From Cantharellus purpuraceus (taxonomy: Eukaryota > Basidiomycota > Agaricomycetes > Cantharellales > Hydnaceae): a stretch of DNA of 64,000 nucleotides. Each line of letters opens with the position of its first letter. The first letter of the stretch is position 1. The notes beneath the pieces are model-generated. The model saw nothing but the letters and a program-made list of their open reading frames with translations. It was not told the DNA's origin and searched no databases. The translations under genes were made by a program, and so were the position numbers. Shown in pieces: positions 35,874 to 47,649 of the stretch. The stretch spans positions 1,488,001 to 1,552,000 of the forward strand of contig JALBUN010000023.1 of NCBI GenBank assembly GCA_025174535.1, in the 5' to 3' direction.

Positions 35874-38800
35874 ATGTCCACTTCCACTGCATCGACATCT
35901 ACCGGTGCTGGCCTGACTCCCAGCCCCACGAACACGGCTCTACTGGTCTCTTCCTTGCCATTATCGAGCATTGTATTACTAGTGGCGTCCACGGGCGCAA
36001 CTACCTCTTCTGCTGAAATGTATTCTGTCATAAATCCGGACCCGACAACACCTCCTATACAGGACGATCACCAATGGATTACCGCGTATCTCACTATTCA
36101 TCAGCTGAGCACGCCCAGCTACCGCTACATGTACATCTTGTGGCTCGCCGTGGTATTGATCTTCCTCGTGTTTGCGGTGCTGCACTGGACAGGAGCGAGA
36201 GGTGGAGCGGTAGGTGGTCTATGGAGTAAATGGAGTTTGAGAAGGAGAACATGGAGGAAGCAACACAGTTTGGCTGAAGCACGTCGGAAGGGCACGCCGC
36301 ACAAGCAGCCCTTGTCATTGCCTTCGAATGCCCAGCTTCTCTCCCTTGCCGTCCTCTATAGCACCACATTCCTTTTATGTTTTCTCGGACCAGACTATAT
36401 CGCCCCGGGGACACATGTGTGGGACCTCACACGCTACATTGCTGCTCGTGGTACGCAAACTCATCTGGATGCTCGAGTAGATCTGGCCTCAGCCACCTCC
36501 ACGATTTCTCAACCTGGCTATACAATTTCGAAAGCCTGGTGGACTGCAGGCGGTCGTACGGGGACTATGACCTTTGCCCTGTTTCCATTATGCATTCTCC
36601 TTGCACTCAAATCCCCCCCTTTTGCATTATTTGCCCTTCCTTTTTTAATTCAGATATATAATGACAAGCTCGCTTTCTTACACCGCTGGACCGGCCGTCT
36701 CATTTGGTTTGTCACCACCTTACATATTGGTCTTTGGGGGGTGCAGTTGAGCAGAGATAAGAGGGGCACAGATAACGCTTCATCCGTTTGGCTCTTCGCG
36801 TTCGAATACGACAAGTTTGTTTTCGGGTGGTTGGTGGGTTCTGGCTTCTGCTATACCTACGATCAGCTTCCATTGAACGTTTCTCTTTGATGGTCTAGGG
36901 ATTTATCTGTCTGACGCTTCTCGTCTCATTTTCTTTCCGTCTATTCAGAGATGACTTTTATGAAGTATTTTATATTCTTCACGTGCTGCTTGTGCCCTTT
37001 ACCCTCGTTTTCTCCGCGTTGCACTACCCCCCGATTGGATGGTGGTGCTGGGCCGCCCTGGTTCTGTGGGGGTCAGAACGCCTTTGGAGGCTGGTTCGAT
37101 TCTTACGAATCAACGGTGTCATAGGAAGCACTCGCAGCAGCAGAAGCATGCGTTATATCGCGTTGGTTCATGAAAGGGCCTCCATAGGACAATCTCTGGC
37201 GCAGTGGTCGCAAAAAGAGCAGCACAATGACAACTCCTTTCGACATCATCGAGGTGAATCGGACGCCAGTCAGGGTAGTGAACACCGGCTGGTTTTATCT
37301 GCAGACGCGGATACAATGGATGTAACTGATGGTCGTAGGTTTGGACCTCAAGTTATACCGGTTAGACCTCGACATTTCAGTACAGGGCAAGAGACATTTA
37401 GATCATTTGGAACGGGAAGCTCTGTAGATCTTATGACCCATGCTGTTCCTCCTGGCACCGCAACATCGAGGCGCGAGTTTCCGCCCTCTGGATTTGGCTC
37501 GGGTTCAGCGACTGCAAAATTTCCTTCTCAAGTGAGAGCATCAAGGTACAACGCGAAGGAACTCTATGTGCCTCCCCCCGGCTATGCACATGGTACTTTA
37601 CTTCCAGGGCGCACGATTCGACTTCGGCTTGTTCCTTCCCATCTCTTCACCTGGGCGCCCGGACAACATGTGCTTCTGACCATACCTTCAGTCTCCAAAT
37701 TCAGCAGTCATCCATTCACCATCGCGTCCATATGTGATCACGAAGCATTGTCAGACGAGGGCCGGGAGGTCATGATCCTTGTTCGCGCCCGATCTGGGTT
37801 TACGAAGGAACTCTGGTCTTATATAGAGCAACTTCAGGACGCAGGAAAGATTGGTGATAGACCTCCTTACGAATTCTCGCCTCCACGAGAGGGCGTTTTA
37901 CTAAGAGCATACCTTGACGGTCCATTTGGATCCTCGATCAGAGCACGATGGACCTCGTACTCAACAGTATTGATTATAGCCGGAGGATCAGGCGTGAGTT
38001 TTGCGGTTGCTGTATTGGAGTATGCTTGCATGTGCATGATAGGAAGAAACGGTAAAATGCTTGGAGGGGTAGTAGGAAGCTGGGGCCATGACATTATCTC
38101 CCAGATCAGTCGCATTAGGTTTGTTTGGGTTGTCAGGGAGTTCTGTGAGTGTCCTTTGTGGATTTGTGTGTGTTCCCCTATACTTATTGTCGTAGCACAC
38201 ATACAATGGGTTGCAACAGTCATCCGACGATGCATGAACATGGTCCCAACAACTGCTTTACAGGTGGACATTTTTGTCACAAATGTAGTGTCAAGGAACG
38301 TACTTCCCCCTTTAGAATTCCGTTCATCTCGAGGGAAAGGTGACACACTGGCACCACCAACGCCCCATTTTGCGCAATCAGGGAGAAGTAGACGAAATTC
38401 GAACGCATCAGATATTAGCATGGATTCCACCATATCGTCGAACCCCTTTGCAGATATCTCATATATGAGGGCACCCCAAATAGAGAGTGGCATTGGGAAT
38501 GAAATTGAAGTGATGGACATTGTGGAAATGTACGGGGAACTTGGCCACGAAGCGCACGTCCTTGATCTCACAAACTTTGACGGTGAGGACGATACTCGTC
38601 TTCCTGGTGAATCCCAATTATCCTATCGATTGAGAAAGGAGGGTAAGCTACGGCGAGCAAGGACAAGGAAGTCCAAAAATGACATGTTACCGAAGTTGGA
38701 TCTCGACCACCGTACTGAGGCATATTCGACGTCGAAAGTGCAGCAAAGCCGTCTCACTCCGGAACCTGGGCCTCCAGGATCTCATCCCATCACATCTTCT

Positions 38801-39351
38801 GTCCAATCACCAGGTTCAGAGAACCTTCACAATCCATTCCTACGTAGTCCGCTCAGCCCTGGTAGCAGCTCTTCTTCCCCACTAACCCCTCAAAATCATA
38901 TGCCGCAATCTTTCCTATACGCTGATCCCGGAGGTATCTCGAGTGGCATTCCTCCTACTCCTTCAAGCAAGTCGGAAGCTTCTCAACTCCAAGACTCACA
39001 GACTAGATACGCAGCTCATCACTCCCGAAGGCAATCAAAGGTCAATATGGATGAAGCAGAAGCCGAAGATATGACTATTGTTGCCGAACGCGCTCGTCTC
39101 GGGAAGGCGAAAATTGACCGAATCGTGGCAGATGAGGCTGGTCGCACTCGAGGAGCCATGGTTGTCGCATGTAAGTTCTAATTTTAAAGACGGGATTGAG
39201 GCTATCAATGAAATCTAATGCAGGCTGCGGTCCCACATCACTTAATGCTATGGTCCGGAAAAGTGTGGCAGCTCAAATCAATCCATCTCGTATCTTTCGT
39301 GGCGACAAGCAAGCTAGCATTGCTCTAGTGTCTGAGGACTTCGAGTGGTGA
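35874..39351 (+). CDS. Ferric reductase-like transmembrane oxidoreductase (FRE family) with long disordered insertions
   Basis: Plasma-membrane flavocytochrome that passes electrons from NADPH through FAD and two haems to extracellular iron or copper. Introns 36834-36898, 38145-38195 and 39171-39223 leave 1,102 residues, long for the family (usually 600-750). The Ser/Thr-rich N-terminus is followed by several membrane helices. Haem-ligand histidines appear in LHRWTGRLIWFVTTLHIG and in ILHVLLVPFTLVFSALHYPP. The FAD site is SSHPFTIASI; the NADPH site is IIAGGSGVSFAV near the start and VACCGPTSLN at the end. Extra length comes from a linker of about 110 residues (37110-37540) and a Ser/Pro-rich insertion of about 260 residues (38280-39080) inside the NADPH domain. 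It lies next to ATX1. Confidence 0.88.
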
Positions 39352-39707
39352 TCTTGATTAACTCCCGATCTTTGACTTGCTATTATGCTAAAGTCTGTCA
39401 GCACATGTCGATCAGTACTTTCAGTGTGTCCCATTGCCATCCGAATCACGATTGATCTTGGACTTTCTCACCTGCATCATTGATACCCCTGCATATTTCC
39501 AGTGTACGGACATTAGACTATTACTAAAATAGAGCTATACTTAAGACAACCAAGGACTACGTAGTTACTATAGTACTTAGGCCAAGCTAAAGCTTGGCCA
39601 TGCATGTATCTTGATTGTCACGGCGTAGTCACATCTTTGTAACGCTGCCCATCCTGCGCCGCCAATTCGTTCGAACGCGTCTCGTGTTACTAAATTTTGG
39701 CAGAACC
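39352..39707. other. Intergenic region, ferric reductase to TRM1
   Basis: 356 bp with the 3' flank of the reductase and the TRM1 promoter. It contains one striking inverted repeat, listed separately at 39580-39599. No gene seen. Confidence 0.6.
39580..39599. repeat. Perfect 9-bp inverted repeat (GGCCAAGCT-AA-AGCTTGGCC)
   Basis: Arms of nine bases separated by two, ending 108 bp before the TRM1 ATG. As DNA it is a near-continuous palindrome suited to a dimeric binding protein; as RNA it would form a short GC-rich hairpin. Role unknown. Confidence 0.85.
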
Positions 39708-42127
39708 ATGAGTTCTATCGTGACACCCGAGGGCTACCGCTTGCATTGCGAAAATGGAGCCAAGCTTCTTCTGCCGGAGTCCAACGAAGCGTTTCTTAAT
39801 CCTGTGCAAGAATTCAATCGTGATTTAAGTGTAGCCGCTATCAGGATATGGAGCGAGCAGTTCAACGAGATTAGGGAGAGGCGGTGGAGCGACAAACGCA
39901 AACGAAAGGAACAAGGTGCCCGGCAGCCGGAACCCAAGCGCAAGAAAGGTATGGTTTGCTACAATCGGACGTCCTCGCGTCTTTTTGTGCATCTGTGATA
40001 AAAGTTGCTTTTAAGTGGATATAGCGGGTGCGCCTGCGACCAGCAGTCCCTCCGTTCTGGGTGAAGTCGTTTTGAGCGGGAGCGGTGCTCAGCATGAAGG
40101 CGAGGAAACCGGAAGCCGAGGTGTATCGCAGAGTGCTGGTGGATTGTCAAAACAGCGGGAGGTCAGGACCAAACCCGATAAGATCTGTCGATGTGTTCAA
40201 TTCCATTCTGCAGTATGTTCCTCAGAAAGTGGTTATTCTGGAGCCACTTTCTGCCACTGGCCTTCGCTCGATTCGTTATGCTCAGGAAATTCCATTGGTG
40301 AAGTCGGTACCCTTTCATTCCCGATACATGTGTCTCGGAGTGATTTCAGGTTAGATATGTTATCGCCAATGATATTTCGCCATCTGCAACGGAAATCATG
40401 AAGCGAAATGTCCTTTTCAATGAACTTGGGCCTCAAGATTCTATAGAGATGGCTGGCCACGATGATGAAGCTCCTGGTTCATCAAGAATGCCAAAAAAAC
40501 CTTTTTTGGGGAAAGTCAGAGTCAACGAAGGTGATGCCTGGTCGGTGACTCATAGAAACTATTCGTGTACTACTATTCACCATTCGTAGCTCACTCATGT
40601 ATGCGCATCGTGCTGAGCGGCAACGAGTGGATGTCGTGGATCTTGATCCATACGGCACTGCGGCGCCATTTCTTGACGCCGCCGTACAATGCATCAATGA
40701 TGGAGGTATTGTACCACGTTACCAAGGCGCATCGTTATGTAGTTGACATTGAGGCTGGCCATTATAGGACTACTCTGCATCACTTGCACGGATCTTTCTG
40801 TCCTTGGTAATACAAACTATCCTGAAAAATGGTGAGCAAGGCTGTCTTGGCTAGAGCTCTGTTGTTCCATCCTCCAGCAGCTTTGCAAATTATGGTGGTG
40901 TGCCTGTGAAAGCTGAATATTGCCATGAAGTGGTATGTCGAATCCAAGCTACCAAAAAATATCTGAAGTTTATAGTGTTCAGGCGCTGCGGCTCGTCCTT
41001 CATGCGATCTCGACGTCCGCAGCTCGCTATGGTCGATACATACATCCCGTCCTCTCGCTGTCTATCGATTTTTATGTCCGCATGTTTGTGCGCGTTCATG
41101 TAGCACCTATAGAGGTAAAGAAAGCATATAGGTGTGTGCTCTAATGATTTCGTCCTTGTGTCACTATCTGCGTCGTGCCGATGACCTAGTATCAGTAAAA
41201 CCTCGCTCTATTATGTTTGCTCTGGCTGCCAGTCCTTCCATGCACAACCTCTCGGGAAGATAGTCGAAAAGACGAATGAGACTTCAACTAACGTTAACCT
41301 TCAGTACAAGACTCACACTGGACCACCGGTTGCACAACAATGTGATGAATGTGGTGGGGTGTTTCATGTAAGACACTACCGAATCGAATGCTAGCAGACG
41401 TTAACCTTGACTGTAGGTCGGGGGCCCAATGTGGTCAGGTCCCTTGCACGATAAGGATTTCACCACGCGATTGCTCAAACATGTTCAAAACAATGAAGCC
41501 ACGTATGGTACCTCTTCTAGAATGAAAGGCATGGTCACCTTGGCTACTGAAGTGAGGTCCTCAAGCATAGCATGTCCTTATTTCTCATCTAGCGTTCACA
41601 TTAGGAGCTCGATGCTCCGTTTTACTTCACTCCTTCCAAGATAGCAGGTTTTTTCCACAGCACATCTCCTTCGCTCGAGCAGGTCGCGTGCGTGTGCTTA
41701 TAGCCGCTCTTGACCTATCTTACACGGCTCACTGCGCAGGTCTGCTCTTCTCCACGCCGGCTTTTCAGTGTCACGCTCGCACGCTTGTGCGGGGTCTATC
41801 AAAACGACGGCGACAAGAAAGCTCATTCACGATATTTTCCGATGTCATGTAAAGCACCATCCAGTCAAAATGGAAAATATCAAGGAAGGCGCACCGGCAA
41901 CTACATTGCTTATAAAAGCTTCCAGGTATTTTGGCACGTACTCGACAAACGAACGAGCTGACCTTAATTCATTCAGCATTGAGGCTAATTTTACTCGTCA
42001 CCCAGACGTTTCCTCGCTTTCAAATGTGAAGCTTGTTCGTTATCAGCAAAATCCTACTTCCCACTGGGGACCAGGGGCAAAGGCACAACCAAGCGGCAAG
42101 AAACGCAAACGAGAAGGCGAACAGTGA
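39708..42127 (+). CDS. TRM1: tRNA (guanine26-N2)-dimethyltransferase Trm1
   Basis: Makes N2,N2-dimethylguanosine at position 26 of nuclear and mitochondrial tRNAs using SAM. From the start [10 protein letters not shown] the N-terminal domain reads [19 protein letters not shown]. The SAM pocket follows at [19 protein letters not shown] and, across an intron, [17 protein letters not shown]. The catalytic motif is [19 protein letters not shown]. Next are the family strand [31 protein letters not shown] and the zinc-binding region with [10 protein letters not shown] and [18 protein letters not shown]. The C-terminal domain ends with [18 protein letters not shown] and a basic tail (KKRKREGEQ) able to act as a nuclear signal. 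About ten introns. The frame is open upstream of 39708 but without another ATG. Confidence 0.93.
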
Positions 42128-42264
42128 AAGATTGCTGACGGCCCCGCAAGCGGCGCAATTGATTAATTAGTACGAACTACCAACATGAATAGTTTACACT
42201 TTACGAGTTGTGGCAATGGAAAAAAACGAATGATAATAATTCAATGGGAAATAAAATAAAGGCC

Positions 42265-45200
42265 TCATGCCGTAACGGTGACAGTCGGGGGCACCTTGGA
42301 AGGTTTGCTCTTGGCAGTAGAGGCGGGATTAGCAGGATCTTTGACGATCCACGGATGAAGGAGAAGTTCGGATGCAGAGGGACGCAAGTTATGGTCAAGT
42401 TCGAATGTTTTATTGAGAAAGTCTTCAGCATCGGCCGAGATATCGGAAGGAAAGGCAGGCTTGGCTGAGGAACCAATCTGTATAACAACGGCATCTTTAG
42501 GGATGCGGAGAAGCAGAGAAAAAGGATGGTGCACCTTAAAAATGGCCTGCATCTGAGTGAGTTGGGCCCATGGATGCTCTCCAGTGAGCATCTCGACCAC
42601 CAGGCAACCGACACTCCAGATGTCAGCTTTGAGCGTATATGAAGTTTGCTTGACGACCTCAGGAGCCATCCAGAAAACGGATCCTTGCAACGATGGACGA
42701 TGTACGCGTGCACTAGTGAGGATACTATCTTCCACCTTTTTTGATATGCCAAAGTCCGAAATTTTGATTCCACCCTTGTTGTCGACGAGAATATTCCCGC
42801 CTTTAATATCACGGTGAATAATCTCGCGTTCGTGGAGATAGTTGAGCCCTTGCAATATCTGGCGCACAAAGTTTCGTACTAGCGCTTCTTCAAATGCACC
42901 GTAGTTCTTCAAAAGCGTCGCCACAGATCCCCCTGGAACATACTCGAGGAAAATATTAAGATGGACGCCGTCCGATGAAGAGTCTGCTCGATGATCAGTC
43001 GTAAAAGCGATATGACTGACAGACTGGGACGTACCAAGATATTGCACAATGTTTTCATGCTGCAGTTCTTTGAGTAACTCTATCTCGCGTTCCAGGGCGC
43101 TCAGCATGCTTTTCTTCCGCTCCTCATTGGGTGCAGAGCCAGTAGGAAGCTCAACTTGTTTTACGGCCATGAGAAGGCCATGGTATGCATCCATTCCAAG
43201 ATACACGCTGCCAAATGAGCCAGCACCGATGAGCGCACCCTTGATCCACTTAATAGCGCGTTTACCTAAAGAAAGTTGAGCAGTGTACGTAAATGACTAC
43301 GATCGGACATACCGCCATTCGAGGTCACCGCCTTGTGCTCCTCTTCTTCATCAGCCTCGTCTTCCTCATCAATTGCCGTAGTTTCTTCCTCCTCCTCCTC
43401 CTCTTCCTCTGCATCTACAGCTGTGGTATTTCCACCGTCCTGTTCCGAATCTTCTGCCTCCGGATCTTTGCCCTCTGCGACCAAACTCGCGCGACGACTC
43501 TCCACTTCCTGCGTTATCTCATCGACCGTCAACATGCTCGCGGTATCCGATCGATCCCGCTTGCTCCTAAGCTCTGCCAAATAACTCACACGCCTGGATG
43601 TCGATGCATTCGAGCTGGTGCGTCCAAGAGCGCGACCGACATCGCTCAGACTTTCTGAGAGGCTTTCTGAAGGGAACTGCACCGGCGGAAGCAAGTGTGG
43701 CTCATGAGAGTGCTGAGACTCTGGGGTACTATCACCTGCCAAGTTCATTGATTGGCCATCCTCTGTTTCGACGGACATTCGTGGAGGCGGCTCATCCCGG
43801 TCGACATCTGTGGAGCGTATGGACTGGTTTGATAGAATCGATTTAGTCGAGCGGATCGACTTTCCAGACCGAATCGAGAGAGAGTCTGTGAGAAGCGGTA
43901 CCGGTGGAAGGGGAGGGGACATTGATGATTTGCGGCGTGAGGGAGAGCCACCACTTGTGCTCGCACTGAAACGGCTCTCAAGCGGTTGGTTCCAGCTTTG
44001 GCGCGAGAAACGCCGGCTTTCAGGGCGTGTGCTTGAGTGTCCGGCTCGCAGCATCATGCTCTGTCGCTGAGTACGCTCAAGCACCTTCTTCTCAGTAAAG
44101 GGAAAATATTCTTGCAAGTGGGTAGCAATAAGTTCAGAGGGTGGCCGTTGCCCAAGGAAGTTACGCAATTTGCTCTGGGTCTTTGAGCGGAAAGAAGGCG
44201 TTGGGGACGCAGGCTTGGATGCGACGTCAGGAGGAGGGGCAAGTGTGCGTTCAGGATCGGGGACGCCGAGGCCGCTGAGAATGGATACAGAGCTCGCACG
44301 GTTCATTTGCTTGATTGTGCGAGCGTCAGGACCGAGCATATTATCGACGGTAGTTGGGCTAGCGGGACGCGGCGGGGGTTCGCCAAAGTACCGCTCGAGG
44401 ACCTTCGAACGCTTGGGCTTACCGATACGACGTAGAGTGAGGCCATGTTCGCGTGCAGGGTTATCAGGCTCGGCATGGCAGATGAAAAGCAGCTCTGATT
44501 CGCTAAGATGTTTGCCTGCAAGGGCATAAGCACACATAAATTCTATGAGTTGTGATTGAAAAAACCTGCCTGGACTGTCCGCAAGCCCATCGTCGAGAAA
44601 CACGCCCCATCCATCCACGACCAAACCCTCGTCAGGATCTGTGGAATCCAAATCATCTGGGTCCATGGAGGGGAAACCGATTCCGCCAAACTTGCCAAAC
44701 TTGCGCAAGACATGTTCAAGGACCTCGGCTCCACGCGGAATATCCTCGACATTGACGACGCGCGAGTGTCCATCATCTGCCAAAATGAATTTCACACATT
44801 TGCGGCGAATGTCCTCAGCGCTCATAGGAGCACGGCCTGACGGTGTAGTAGGGCGAAATGGGCCACGGCCAACAGTATAGCCCTGAGCATTGCCACCAGA
44901 TGATCCAGCAGTGGGTGGGGAAGGTATCGAGTTCCCTCCGGAATGTTGCGACATGAAGGACTCGGCGATGGGAGAAAGTGCACTGACAGCTGGATTGGGA
45001 GGCGGCTGAAGCGCAGCTTGCACTGAAGATGGGGCTGCATATGGGTGATGCGACGGGTTAGTGGCAGAGCCGGACCTATTGTGTGCGGCGCTGGACGGAA
45101 GTGCCATAGTGCGAGAGCGAGGTGGCGGAAGAGGCGAGGTGGAGCGACCAGACATTGCGGTTGTAGGAGTACGCCCGCCACCAAGATTGCCAGGACTCGG

Positions 45201-46145
45201 ACCTCGAGGAAGGCCATACTCGCCTGTCCAGGGCGCGCTGGTGGATGAGGGCGTGGCCGGCGCCGCGGGAGCTGGTGGGAGGGGATCCTTGGTGAAGGAC
45301 GGGGGTGGTTCCGTTAGCGTGGGAGTGCGGCGTCCGGAGTGATGCTGAGGGGGGAGAAGGTTGTTACGAGAGCCACCGCCCACGCTGGTTGTGCCTACTT
45401 GGATGCGCGACTGGCTTGGCGGAGCGGGTGGTTGAGCCTTGGGCGGGGGAGGAAGAGGTGGCAGACCTCGCGTATTGCCGTTAATATCTTTAACAGAAGA
45501 GCCGGAATGGGAATGGGTGTGGCCCTGGGGATGGGGCAATGGCCGTGGGGTGCGGCCGTTCTCTGCACGAATCAGCTGAGGAAGATCACGCGATGCTGAA
45601 GAGGTGAGATGGAGTGGAGGGGGACGGCCACTCTCTAAGCGTTTGAGGGTATTGCGGGGTGGCATCGAAGACATTGCGTCTCCGCCAGAGTCGTGCAGCT
45701 TGACGGGGAGCCTCTGTGAATCTGGACTGTGACCATTCGTCTTGGAATGCGCCTTGGAGCACCTTGTACGAAGGCTCTTGACGCCGTTGAGGATCTTTAT
45801 GCGGTCGCCGACAGAGGCGATGCCCATCTCACGGAGGGTCTGCTGGTCGAGATCTAGGAGGATATCGCCTCGGATGTCGTGATTAGCAAAAGTTTGAGCA
45901 TGGTGGGCGCATTTGCTGTCCGCGAGCCAGCGTGCGACATGCAGATCACTCCACTGGCGTAGATACTCTATGAAGGGGACGTTGGGCGGGCTGTCGAGGG
46001 TAACATTCTGGACGGGGGTATCGGGACGTGCAGACCTCAGCTGAGGCTGCCGGGAAGCAGGAGTGACGGTGAAGGATGGGGACGTCGGTGTCGAGCCATG
46101 TGGCGAGCCTGGGTCGAGCAGCGTAGAGGCTTCCAAAGAGACCAT
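42265..46145 (-). CDS. STE11: MAPK kinase kinase Ste11
   Basis: MAPKKK of the pheromone/mating, osmostress and filamentation cascades. The start [13 protein letters not shown] at 46145 leads to a SAM domain (about 45970-45770; [20 protein letters not shown]) that binds the Ste50 adaptor. A long Pro/Ser-rich region and a Ras-association-like domain follow (about 44800-44380; [19 protein letters not shown]). The acidic stretch at 43335-43470 comes before the C-terminal kinase domain. This has the P-loop [16 protein letters not shown], the catalytic loop [11 protein letters not shown] in ISDFGISKK and the family segment [14 protein letters not shown]. Introns 42984-43034 (51 nt) and 42478-42534 (57 nt) inside the kinase are multiples of three and free of stops. 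The gene is head to head with twinfilin, 139 bp apart. Confidence 0.94.
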
Positions 46146-46284
46146 CGTAGCTACGACGACCGAGGCGCAACGATGAACGAGGATGAGAACAACAAGTCTG
46201 ATTACGTATACAACGCGATCAGATCCGCTTAGCAGCCAATAGCAGATCGTCTCCACTGGTCTGGTCACCGGTCACCTACCAACG

Positions 46285-47501
46285 ATGAGCGCGATCTCTG
46301 GCATACCCATTCACAACGACCTTCAGCAGGCCTTTGCCGCTGCGCAGACCGGCGAGCAGAGATTTCTCAAACTTGCCATAAGGAACGGTACGCAGTTCAC
46401 TGCGCTGCAACTCATGATTGTTCACACCTCGCAGAGCTGATCGTGCTCGATTCCACCACGCCTGTCCAGGGCGACTTCTCTGCAGACCTGGAGGTGTTAC
46501 AGGACATTCTCGACGACGAGACACCCGCATATGTCCTTGCCAGGCTCGACGATCCACCCTCCCAGTGGCTCGCCATAACCTATGTTCCCGATGCCGCCAA
46601 AGTACGCGACAAGGCCAGTCTCATGCGCTTACACGCCTCAGCTGCTGCTCATGCCGCCCTCTAGATGCTGTATGCCTCCACCCGCGCTGCACTCACAAAA
46701 TCCCTGGGCTCCGCCTCCTTCCCCGACGCCTTATTCGCCACCCACAAGTCCGACCTCACCGCCACCGCCTACGCCGCGCATCGTCGGCATCAGACGGCAC
46801 CCAAGCCACTCTCGGCACGCGAGCAGGAGATGGCGGACGTGCAGGCCGCAGAACGCGCCGCTGCGAGGTCCGGCAACGACGGCAGCACAGCGCGCCAGAA
46901 TCATCTCGGTGGGGCCGGTCTGCAGATGAAATGGTCCGAGGACGTCGAGCAAGTAGTGAAGGGGCTGGCGTCTGGGTATGAGACAGGTAGGTTGGTCGTC
47001 ATGAGCATTGATCCGGCAACGGAGACCCTCGTCCTGCTATCTGACGAGGTGTGCGCGCCCAACGACCTAGGTGCCTCCTTACCGCCTTCAGATCCAGGTG
47101 AGCATTTCCAGTCGAGTCAATATGGATCTTAACAATCACCCGCATCGCGTGTCTTCTATCTGAACAGCATATGCCTTCTTCGTGTGGTCCCACACGCAAC
47201 GACGAGACATTGGTAAGCGCCAGCGCCATCGCATCGCTCGAGCTGACCGATTCCAGTGTTCATATATTCCTGCCCATCCACGTCTACCATCAAACACCGC
47301 ATGATATTCTCATCTGGCGTCTCTTCCGTCCTCACGGCTGCCAAAGATATGGGCGTCATCGTGGCCAAAAAAGTCGAGACATCAGATCCCGCAGAACTCA
47401 ACGAGGCTTTTCTTCGCACTGAGCTTGGTTTCGCAGGGAGCGGGACAGATGAAAAGAAACCATTCGCAAAGCCAAGAGGTCCTGCAAGGAAGCAGCGATA
47501 G
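46285..47501 (+). CDS. Twinfilin (two ADF-H domain actin-monomer-binding protein)
   Basis: Binds ADP-actin monomers and barbed ends, working with capping protein. The start [17 protein letters not shown] is followed by the first ADF-homology domain ([57 protein letters not shown]). The linker contains [20 protein letters not shown], diagnostic for twinfilin. The second domain runs from [16 protein letters not shown] to [10 protein letters not shown], with a basic tail ([10 protein letters not shown]). Intron 1 removes the bases after AIRNE. Intron 2 is peculiar: keeping the conserved VRDK requires a GC donor at 46614, whereas the GT donor at 46602 would delete those four residues; both share the acceptor at 46664. 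A further intron lies at about 47098-47165. Confidence 0.92.
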
Positions 47502-47649
47502 CCTCTCTACATCTCTCATAGAACGTACGTATATAATTAGACCTGCTTCGCCAGCGTGGTCTTTTCTAGTATCCAATCATGTAGAACCCACAGCACGCTA
47601 GCACAGCTTATGACCTAGCGCACACTGAAACAACACGTCCGCACATCAA

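Noticed and set aside
37093..37102. tRNA B-box-like GGTTCGATTC
   Set aside because: It is coding sequence of the ferric reductase (LVRFLRIN) and has no A box or acceptor stem nearby.
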